Source: an uncultured Spartobacteria bacterium
GTDB lineage: Bacteria; Verrucomicrobiota; Verrucomicrobiia; Chthoniobacterales; Terrimicrobiaceae
Direction: 5' to 3'
DNA: 5,716 nt
Assembly (NCBI GenBank): GCA_903915315.1
Contig: CAIWSO010000056.1
Span: 1-5,716 of the forward strand
Below are positions 1 to 5,716 of the stretch, piece by piece (within the stretch, counting starts at the first letter, position 1; each line of letters opens with the position of its first letter). The notes beneath the pieces were generated by a model. It searched no databases. It saw only the letters and a list, made by a program, of their open reading frames with translations, and had not been told where the DNA came from. The position numbers and the translations under genes are program-made.

Positions 1-42
1 GTCACCCTCACGAAAACCCCCGATGAGTCGATGAATTTCTAA
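1..42 (+). CDS. Possible C-terminal end of an upstream gene (partial)
   Basis: Reading from base 1 gives 13 codons ending VTLTKTPDESMNF and then a TAA at 40-42. The other two plus-strand frames stop even earlier (TGA at 32-34 and TGA at 24-26), so an upstream gene on this strand could end in any of the three. I favour the first frame only because it leaves a normal 21-base gap before the next start. The fragment is too short to assign a family. In related genomes the gene ahead of a DUF4175-like protein is often a VWA or other MoxR-cluster membrane protein, but nothing here shows that. Confidence 0.35.
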   Translation, partial: VTLTKTPDESMNF

Positions 43-63
43 TCGGCATCAGGCTTTCCTTCC

Positions 64-3000
64 ATGCGCGAAACCCTCCACAAGAAACTCGAGAAAATCG
101 GCCGCCGTATTGTTGGCGATCGAGCCCTCTTGACGTTAACCTGGTGCCTCGCGCTGATTTTTGGGTGGGTTTTCGTTCATGCATCGGCAGACCTCTGGTT
201 GCGGTTAGAGTCGAGCAAACTCTATGCGACATGGACCGTTCTATTGGGGCTCGTCGGCGGTACTTCGTGGCTTGTTTCTTCCATTTGGAGGAAGCGTTAC
301 TCCCCTGAAGGCATTGCGGTAACCATGGAGAAGACTTTCCCCCACCTCGATAACAGGCTGATTAACTATCTCCAACTTTCTAGCCAACGCAGACGAGATC
401 CATTTACCGCTGCCTATGTTAAAGCCGGATTTCCAGATTTGGAGAAACTGGATTTAAAGCAACTGCAGGATTTAAAGGCCCAAAAGCGCAGTCGCATTAC
501 CTTAGCAATACTACTTGTTCTCCTCATCGCACCGAGTCTTCTCTTTGGTCGAGCATGGGCGGTTTCCGTTTGGCGCACACTCAATCCCTTCACCTCCATC
601 GAGCCTCCGACGCTCACAAAAATCATCGAGGTTACGCCCGGGGATGCAGCTGTTTTCCAAGGGGAGGGCGTTCTTTTGACCGCCAAGGTCAAGGGCTTCA
701 ACGGGCATGAAGTGATGCTCGATCTTGATACTTCTGACGGCCCCCAACAGTCCATCTCTCTGGGAAAGATAAAGGCTCCGGGTGAGACGACATTTTCTTA
801 CAACCTGCAAAAAGTGACGACCGACGTGCTCTATCGATTTCGAGCGGGGGATTCACGCCCTACTGCATGGCACAAGATTTCCACTCGCCCGCCGCCGTCT
901 TTCACGGATATCTGGGCTTCTGTTCAAGCCCCAGATTACATGAAGCGCCCGCTTTATTGGGTGAATCTCCGCGAAGAGAACTTTTCTGCACCAGTGGGTT
1001 CCCGAGTTCAAATCATCGCAGTGACCAATGTGGCCATGAAAAACATCATGGTTTTAGGGGCCGTCAAGGATGTGGCGCGATTCAAAACGGGGGATAAACC
1101 CAATGTGTGGATGGCGGATGTGACCATAACTGATGGACCGAACATCTTATTGAAAGGCATCGATTCTTCCGGTTTTAAACTCGAGGAGGAAATTGCCATT
1201 TCGAGTGCAGGGGATAAACCGCCGAGCATTGAGGTTGTTTCTCCTGCAGGCAAAAGCAGTCTGCCTCCAGGCGAGCGTCCGCAAATGGAGTTTAAGGTCG
1301 CGGATGATATAGGTGTCTCCGAGATTCTTCTCGAAGAGTTGCCCGCAGACTCTGCCAGCGATGCCAAGGGCGTCGTTATCCAATCCTGGAAGCCGGATGG
1401 AGTGAAAGTCTTCCAACAAATCTGGAAGGCCCAATCCGCTCCCCCTTCTGGAAAGGGCATATCGTATCGACTGATTGCAAGAGACACAAAACCAGAAGCC
1501 CCGAACGAGACCATTTCCTCTCCCATCGTGTTTGATGTTCCAAGTGCTTCTGAAATGAGCAAGAAAAGCGATGAGCTTGAGTCGAAGGCCCTCGCCAGTT
1601 TGGAAACCCTGTTGAATCTCCAAAAGTCCAACCTCGCGGACTGTGAACGCTATAAGGGTAATCTCGATAAGACAACTTCCGCAGATTGGCTCAAGGCGAG
1701 TAAGACCGAAGAGGAAGTTCGTGCCATTATGCATGAACTTCTGGCCAATCCCCTCGAACCCTTGGGGACACTCACTCCAATCGCTAAAAAGCTCTATCGC
1801 GATGAAATGATGTGGGCCGTGGATGCGTTGAAGTCTCTGGCTCAGGGCAGTGGCGAAAGTCGCGAGAAATCGGCTAAGGAAGCCATCACCTTGATGAATA
1901 AAATTCTCAGCCAGTTAAGCTGCGCCGAGCAATCTGCTCAAGATGCCCAACAAGCCCGCGAACTGAATAAGCTGACAGCCCTCCTCGAATCTTTGATTCG
2001 TGATCAAGGGGCCAACTTGGAAAAAACCAAGGTTGCAATGAAGGAGGGAGGAACGATCGATCCCAAGGTCATCGACACCCAAGACAGCCTCAGTGAAAAC
2101 ACCAAAACGTTCATTAAGGTTGCGAAGGAAGAATCCTCTCAAATGTCATCGTATGACCCCGCTTTAGCGGCCACCCTTACTAAACTGGGTACAAAAGCCG
2201 AGGAGATGAAGATCGCTGATGATATGATCATCGCAGCGGAAAAACTGGAAAAAAATCAACTCTCAGAGGCTCTCCCTCTTGAGGAGCGCGCATTGGTCAA
2301 TCTGACAGTACTTCAAAAAATGCTGGGTGACATTCAACTCAAAGAGGAGGGCGAAAAGAAGTTGGAATTAAGCGAAGCTCTAGACCAAGCCAATGAAAAA
2401 CTTCTCAAACTCAAAGATCTTCATGAAAAAATGAAGGAGGCAATGGATGCGGTGCGTGGGCAGAAAAATCAGAATGAGGAGGAAGTGGACCTCATGGAGG
2501 AGGCTTACCAAGAACTCTTAAAAAACACGAAGGAGGTTCTCATGGAAATCCCTACCGATTTGCACATTTTTACCGATATGAACGCCGCGAATGATGTGGT
2601 TGAGGATGTTTACGAGATTTATCAAGAGGTGGAGCAAATGGAGGGGAAGGCAGATAACAGCGGGGAAGATTTCAAGCCTAACGAATGGGATGGTGCCAAG
2701 GAAGATGGGTTGCTCGCAAAAATGGGGGAGGCTGCAAAACGTAAGGATCTTCCTGAAATGTGGTTGGGGGAAAAAGCCGATGAGATGAAAGTCACGACAG
2801 AGGCGTTCGATCTGGAGGAGATGCCGGAATCGGGAATCGCCATGGCCGAACTATCTACCGCGGCTGAAGATCTTATTGGCGATCTTTTGGAGGAATCAAA
2901 AGATGCGGCGGAGAAATCGGACGATAGTGCCACCAACCATGCATCTCCAGACCCGGATGGCTTGGGTTGGGAAGTTGCAGAAGGCAATATCTCTTCGTTT

Positions 3001-3648
3001 GCCGCGAAAGGAAAATCCGGCAATACAACCCCTGATCACAAGGAGCAAGATGGCCGATCCAATGTGGGCCGACAGGGAATGTCCACGGGTGAGACGGCGG
3101 CTGGGTCAGGAACGATTGGCGAAGGGGACAAAAATATCGAAGCTCGCAGAACCGAAGAATCGACCAAGAGCGGGCAAGTTGATCTCAAAGGAGAAGCGGA
3201 TACGGCTGCGACTGGTGGCGGAAAACTGGGAACAGGTAAGGCTGACGATGTTGGTATGAGTGGGGGTGTCGAGCGGATGGACTCCAAGGAGGCGGGATCC
3301 TCGGAAGGTATGGCTGCACTCGCGCAAAAAGCGGATGCCCTCTACGCTAAGGCCTCGATGAAAAATGTGCGTGTGGATTCACTGAAAGAAGCAGCTCATC
3401 ACATTCGTCAATCTGGGGAAGCTATTGCCAAAGGAAACATCAAAGAAATGAAGGAGTTTCAGAGGTTGGCTGTGGGTGAACTCAAAAAGTCTAAAGCCAA
3501 ACTGGATGCCGGCCCCACAGGTGCCATCGAAACAACCCGATCGGCTTCGGGTCTGAATAATCTCATCGAAAGCAGTCCAGATGTAGCTCCCCCTCAATAT
3601 CGCGACAAGGTTTCCGACTATTTTAAAGCGCTCAATGAGGCCCTTTAA
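64..3648 (+). CDS. Large DUF4175-like membrane-anchored protein, probable envelope scaffold
   Basis: This 1194-residue protein has a basic N-terminus followed by membrane helices at about residues 22-41 and 55-75, a basic cytoplasmic loop (76-143) and a third helix at about 146-165. The remaining ~1030 residues should therefore lie outside the cytoplasmic membrane. Residues ~183-495 look beta-rich, probably tandem Ig-like modules, with the phrases DKPPSIEVVSP (385-395) and VADDIGVSEILL (412-423) typical of DUF4175-like proteins. Residues ~496-860 are Glu/Lys-rich and helical or coiled coil. Residues ~940-1075 form a Gly/Ser/Asp/Lys-rich linker. The tail (1080-1194) is helical and ends with APPQYRDKVSDYFKAL, a motif I associate with the end of this family. 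The start is the first ATG after the in-frame stop at 40-42, and the helix arrangement begins directly after it; no good Shine-Dalgarno precedes it. No enzymatic motif is visible. Relatives often neighbour MoxR ATPase, DUF58 and VWA genes; the function is not established. Family assignment is from memory of architecture: confident for gene and topology, moderate for the name. Confidence 0.9.
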   Translation: MRETLHKKLEKIGRRIVGDRALLTLTWCLALIFGWVFVHASADLWLRLESSKLYATWTVLLGLVGGTSWLVSSIWRKRYSPEGIAVTMEKTFPHLDNRLINYLQLSSQRRRDPFTAAYVKAGFPDLEKLDLKQLQDLKAQKRSRITLAILLVLLIAPSLLFGRAWAVSVWRTLNPFTSIEPPTLTKIIEVTPGDAAVFQGEGVLLTAKVKGFNGHEVMLDLDTSDGPQQSISLGKIKAPGETTFSYNLQKVTTDVLYRFRAGDSRPTAWHKISTRPPPSFTDIWASVQAPDYMKRPLYWVNLREENFSAPVGSRVQIIAVTNVAMKNIMVLGAVKDVARFKTGDKPNVWMADVTITDGPNILLKGIDSSGFKLEEEIAISSAGDKPPSIEVVSPAGKSSLPPGERPQMEFKVADDIGVSEILLEELPADSASDAKGVVIQSWKPDGVKVFQQIWKAQSAPPSGKGISYRLIARDTKPEAPNETISSPIVFDVPSASEMSKKSDELESKALASLETLLNLQKSNLADCERYKGNLDKTTSADWLKASKTEEEVRAIMHELLANPLEPLGTLTPIAKKLYRDEMMWAVDALKSLAQGSGESREKSAKEAITLMNKILSQLSCAEQSAQDAQQARELNKLTALLESLIRDQGANLEKTKVAMKEGGTIDPKVIDTQDSLSENTKTFIKVAKEESSQMSSYDPALAATLTKLGTKAEEMKIADDMIIAAEKLEKNQLSEALPLEERALVNLTVLQKMLGDIQLKEEGEKKLELSEALDQANEKLLKLKDLHEKMKEAMDAVRGQKNQNEEEVDLMEEAYQELLKNTKEVLMEIPTDLHIFTDMNAANDVVEDVYEIYQEVEQMEGKADNSGEDFKPNEWDGAKEDGLLAKMGEAAKRKDLPEMWLGEKADEMKVTTEAFDLEEMPESGIAMAELSTAAEDLIGDLLEESKDAAEKSDDSATNHASPDPDGLGWEVAEGNISSFAAKGKSGNTTPDHKEQDGRSNVGRQGMSTGETAAGSGTIGEGDKNIEARRTEESTKSGQVDLKGEADTAATGGGKLGTGKADDVGMSGGVERMDSKEAGSSEGMAALAQKADALYAKASMKNVRVDSLKEAAHHIRQSGEAIAKGNIKEMKEFQRLAVGELKKSKAKLDAGPTGAIETTRSASGLNNLIESSPDVAPPQYRDKVSDYFKALNEAL
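2530..2544 (+). promoter_or_regulatory. Candidate internal ribosome binding site with in-frame ATG
   Basis: Inside the large membrane-protein gene, AAGGAGG at 2530-2536 is followed five bases later by an in-frame ATG at 2542 (Met827). This is a better Shine-Dalgarno and spacing than precedes the annotated start at 64. Use of it would make a 368-residue C-terminal product without membrane helices. The surrounding sequence is rich in Lys-Glu codons (AAG GAG), which create such motifs by chance, and other AAGGAGG-like copies occur nearby with poorer spacing (2434-2440). I therefore regard it as a candidate only. Confidence 0.15.
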
Positions 3649-4513
3649 TCTTGGGCGAAAAACTCTGATTCTCGCAGCAGCAACACTCCTGCTGACGAGT
3701 TGCGAACGCGCGAAGGATGACTCGACGCCGCCTGAGTTGAATAAAATGCCCGTCGCGCAACTCAGGGCGATGCTGAAGGGTTTCGACGGGGACTGCCGCC
3801 CCGACAGCGATAAGGAGCACGGGGTTCCGCCTCCCCCTGCCGGGAAACCAGTTCCCTCCGATGCACAACGCATATCCTTGGTTCCTCCGGAAAAATTTCA
3901 CGCAGGTGACATGGATGTTCAAAAAGCCATCGCCTCACGCCGAAGCGTGAGAGCGTTTTCTCAAGACCCGATCACCTTGGGCGAACTCAGTTTTCTTCTT
4001 TGGGCGACTCAGGGTGTCACTGCGGAGATCGCAGGGGATGAGACTCATGAGCCCATGCGATTGCGTGCGGCACCATCAGCGGGTGGACGATATCCCTTGG
4101 AAACCTACATTGCGATCCGCGCTGTCGAAGGTATTGATCAAGGCATCTACCGATATTTGCCTAACACCCATCAACTGCATTTGGTGCGAAGGGATTCCGA
4201 TATTTCTGCAGGCCTGCAAAAAGCCTGCTATGGAACGCCCTTTGTAGCCGATGCCGCCGCTGTTTTGATTTGGTCTGCGATACCTTACCGAACGGAGTGG
4301 AAGTACACCTACACTTCCCATCGAATGATCGCCATGGAGGCCGGGCATGTGTGTCAGAATCTCTACCTCGCGGCGACTTCTGCTGGGTTGGGGGCATGTG
4401 CTCTTTGTAGTTACCATCAGTCCAGTGTGGATGGATTGATAGGGGTGGATGGTCAAAACGAATTTGCCATTTATCTGGCCTGCGTTGGTCGGCCATCCGA
4501 GGGAAAAAAGTAG
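3635..4513 (+). CDS. SagB/ThcOx-type nitroreductase-family oxidoreductase, predicted lipoprotein
   Basis: The 292-residue product begins with a short basic region (MRPFNLGRK), a hydrophobic core (10-20) and the lipobox LTSC, with lipidated Cys at 23. Glu at +2 gives no inner-membrane retention signal of the Asp+2 type. A hydrophilic, Pro-rich spacer (24-90) leads to the catalytic domain. Visible family motifs are ASRRSVRAF (100-108), where the Arg pair normally binds FMN phosphate; RAAPSAGGRYPLETYI (144-159), the FMN-binding segment of SagB/ThcOx proteins; MEAGHVCQNLYLAA (234-247); GLGAC (251-255); and the final strand ending VGRP (284-287). The family uses FMN; SagB and ThcOx members oxidise azolines to azoles during peptide maturation, but many stand-alone members have no known substrate. 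No YcaO, precursor peptide or protease gene is in the window, so a bacteriocin role is not supported. The ATG lies inside the end of the preceding gene (14-base overlap) with no clear Shine-Dalgarno, suggesting translational coupling; the signal peptide supports this start. Confidence 0.92.
   Translation: MRPFNLGRKTLILAAATLLLTSCERAKDDSTPPELNKMPVAQLRAMLKGFDGDCRPDSDKEHGVPPPPAGKPVPSDAQRISLVPPEKFHAGDMDVQKAIASRRSVRAFSQDPITLGELSFLLWATQGVTAEIAGDETHEPMRLRAAPSAGGRYPLETYIAIRAVEGIDQGIYRYLPNTHQLHLVRRDSDISAGLQKACYGTPFVADAAAVLIWSAIPYRTEWKYTYTSHRMIAMEAGHVCQNLYLAATSAGLGACALCSYHQSSVDGLIGVDGQNEFAIYLACVGRPSEGKK
4499..4503 (+). promoter_or_regulatory. Weak ribosome binding site for the OYE-like gene
   Basis: GAGGG at 4499-4503 lies 12 bases before the ATG at 4516, a little further than optimal, inside the last codons of the nitroreductase gene. 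It is followed by an A-rich run (4504-4509). With a two-base intergenic gap, initiation by terminating ribosomes is at least as likely as independent recruitment. Confidence 0.35.
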
Positions 4514-4515
4514 AA

Positions 4516-5716
4516 ATGGAGATCCCGAAATATCAGCCATTCTATTTAGAAACGCTCGAGGCCTTGGAATCGGAAATCGATCGCGTTGGCGTCGAGATCC
4601 CTGTTGCGACGAATTTGGATCCGCTTTTTGAGCCTCTCGATATTCACGGGAAACGCATCCCTAACCGCCTCTGTGCACAGCCAATCTCGGGTTTCGATGC
4701 CCATCCCGACGGCTCCCCGAGCGAATTGACCGCGCGGCGCTATCAGCGTTATGCGAAAGGCGGGTTTGGGCTGATTTGGTTTGAGGCGACAGGAGCTTTG
4801 CAGGCCCGTGATGCATCAAGGTTGGTCTTAAACAAGTCCACGTTGCCGAAATTTCAATCCCTTCTGCGCGAACTTCGAGGTGAGGTCGCCGATAATCCCG
4901 TTTTTATTTTACAACTGGTTTCGGGTTTTGAAGGACTTCCAGATGAGCTCAGCGACGTCCAGATTGATGATCTTCGTGACTCCTTGATTGAGGCTGCTTG
5001 TCTTGCCGCCGAAGCGGGATTTGACGGAGTGGACATCGCCGCCACTTACGGTGCCCTTGCTGGGACCTTGCTAAGCGCTACGAATCGTTCGGGGCGATAT
5101 GGCGGATCCTTTGAGAATCGGAGTCGATTCCTTTTGGAAACGCTCGAGGGAATCTGCAAGGCTTCGCCGTCTCTCCTGCTTGCAACAAGACTCTGTGCTT
5201 ACACGGGCGTCCGTGATGGATTCGGCGTTAGCAAATCGGATTACCGAAAAACGGATCTCACGGAACCTCGCAAGCTCGTCGAGAGTCTTTATCTCAGCGG
5301 AGTCCGTCTTTTAAACATCACCTCCGCGAGCCCCAATCTTCGGGGATCTTTAACGGAGCGTTCGTTGCAACCATTCAGCGATTCTGACGAGCCGGATGAA
5401 CATCCCCTCACAACTTTGGAAAGACAGCTGCATCTGGCAAGAAGCCTCCATCATTCGCAGAGCGATCTGGTGGTTGTCGGGAGTGGCTTCAGTTGGCTGA
5501 GACAATTTGCCCCTCATGTTGCTGTTGGGGCGATCGAGAATGGCTGGATCACGATGGCTGGTCTTGGACGCGGAGCTTTGGCTTATCCCGATGCGCCCAA
5601 CTCCATTTACGCGCTTGGGAAAATGGATTCGGCGGCGACTTGTATGCGGTGCAATGCCTGTTCTGTGTTGCTTGAAGCAAGTGAGCCGGTTGGATGCGTG
5701 ATTCGGGATGCCGGCA
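4516..5716 (+). CDS. Old Yellow Enzyme-like flavin oxidoreductase with four-Cys motif (C-terminus cut off)
   Basis: The frame is open for 400 complete codons and runs off the right edge. The protein starts with a short helical extension (1-34), then the OYE/2,4-dienoyl-CoA reductase-type FMN barrel: LFEPLDIHGKRIPNRLCAQP (37-56), ELTARRYQRYAKGGFGLIWFEATG (70-93), AAEAGFDGVDI (164-174), SGRYGGSFENRSRFLLETLEGI (192-213), VVGSG (320-324) and MAGLGRGALAYPDAP (347-361), the usual FMN-phosphate region. Cys 376, 379, 382 and 394 form CX2CX2CX11C, where related dienoyl-CoA reductases carry a 4Fe-4S cluster with CX2CX3CX11C. No signal peptide is seen, so it is probably cytoplasmic. Odd feature: the segment that in OYE reads H-x-x-N/H-G-Y is A-A-T-Y-G-A (175-180), so the usual substrate-binding and proton-donor residues are absent. 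The N-terminal extension and Cys spacing resemble a subfamily of about 430-450 residues lacking the FAD/NAD domain, so perhaps only the last few dozen residues are missing; this is recall, and a longer form cannot be excluded. The start is the only ATG before the barrel. Confidence 0.9.
   Translation, partial: MEIPKYQPFYLETLEALESEIDRVGVEIPVATNLDPLFEPLDIHGKRIPNRLCAQPISGFDAHPDGSPSELTARRYQRYAKGGFGLIWFEATGALQARDASRLVLNKSTLPKFQSLLRELRGEVADNPVFILQLVSGFEGLPDELSDVQIDDLRDSLIEAACLAAEAGFDGVDIAATYGALAGTLLSATNRSGRYGGSFENRSRFLLETLEGICKASPSLLLATRLCAYTGVRDGFGVSKSDYRKTDLTEPRKLVESLYLSGVRLLNITSASPNLRGSLTERSLQPFSDSDEPDEHPLTTLERQLHLARSLHHSQSDLVVVGSGFSWLRQFAPHVAVGAIENGWITMAGLGRGALAYPDAPNSIYALGKMDSAATCMRCNACSVLLEASEPVGCVIRDAG

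Noticed and set aside
20..46. Inverted repeat CCGAT ... ATCGG near the left edge, as a possible terminator
   Set aside because: The stem is only five base pairs with a 17-base loop and no T-run follows; it also spans the possible end of an upstream gene.
1090..1220. Eleven-base repeat GGGGATAAACC at 1090-1100 and 1210-1220
   Set aside because: Both encode Gly-Asp-Lys-Pro in the beta-rich region; this could reflect repeated domain edges but is too short to claim a DNA repeat.
1008..1734. Long minus-strand open frames (195 and 207 codons) opposite the large membrane-protein gene
   Set aside because: They overlap each other and lie wholly inside a gene with clear domain structure on the plus strand; their translations show no recognisable motif or coherent fold.
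2249..2255. Run of seven A as a possible frameshift site in the large gene
   Set aside because: The frame continues intact for 464 more residues with consistent domain character, and no stimulatory structure is evident nearby.
3635..3703. Tat signal peptide on the nitroreductase-like protein
   Set aside because: The n-region has Arg-Lys (GRKTL) and not a twin Arg, while the lipobox fits a standard Sec/SPII lipoprotein signal.
3379..3922. Minus-strand open frames across the junction of the first two genes
   Set aside because: They are opposite two well-supported plus-strand genes, have no family motifs and are composition shadows.
4549..5149. Thirteen-base exact repeat GAAACGCTCGAGG at 4549-4561 and 5137-5149
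   Set aside because: Both copies are in frame and encode Glu-Thr-Leu-Glu in unrelated parts of the same protein; two copies at irregular distance look like chance codon use.
3635..5716. Azole-peptide bacteriocin cluster suggested by the SagB-type enzyme
   Set aside because: No YcaO cyclodehydratase, precursor peptide, protease or transporter gene is present in the window, and the enzyme carries a lipoprotein signal, which does not fit cytoplasmic peptide maturation.

Overview
The window is almost entirely coding. It holds three tightly packed plus-strand genes, plus what may be the last codons of a fourth at the left edge. The best guess for the source is a Planctomycetota/Verrucomicrobiota-type bacterium. 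The main reason is the first large protein, which has the build of the long DUF4175-like membrane proteins I associate with that group. The OYE-like protein at the right edge also resembles a subfamily I recall from there. This placement rests on remembered family resemblance, not on a search.

Layout. (1) Positions 1-42: one frame reads without interruption into a stop at 40-42, possibly the C-terminus of an upstream gene. (2) Positions 64-3648: a 1194-residue protein with three N-terminal membrane helices, a beta-rich section, a long acidic/lysine-rich helical section, a Gly/Ser/Asp-rich linker and a conserved-looking helical tail. (3) Positions 3635-4513: a 292-residue SagB/ThcOx-type nitroreductase with a lipoprotein signal peptide, overlapping gene 2 by 14 bases. 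(4) Position 4516 to the right edge: an Old Yellow Enzyme-like FMN barrel protein (400 complete codons, C-terminus cut off) with four Cys near its end, starting two bases after the nitroreductase stop.

The spacing (21-base gap, 14-base overlap, 2-base gap) implies one operon and probably translational coupling. In related genomes, large DUF4175-like proteins often sit in clusters with MoxR-type AAA+ ATPases, DUF58 and VWA proteins. None of those is inside this window, so that link is background only. What the window shows is an envelope-anchored scaffold-like protein followed by two flavoenzymes of different families, one apparently exported and lipidated and one apparently cytoplasmic. The latter has lost the canonical OYE active-site residues.

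There is no non-coding stretch longer than about 21 bases. I see no RNA gene, mobile element, CRISPR array, clear promoter or terminator. The most interesting points are the lipoprotein form of the SagB-type enzyme, the altered OYE active site, and the pairing of two flavoenzymes behind the membrane protein.
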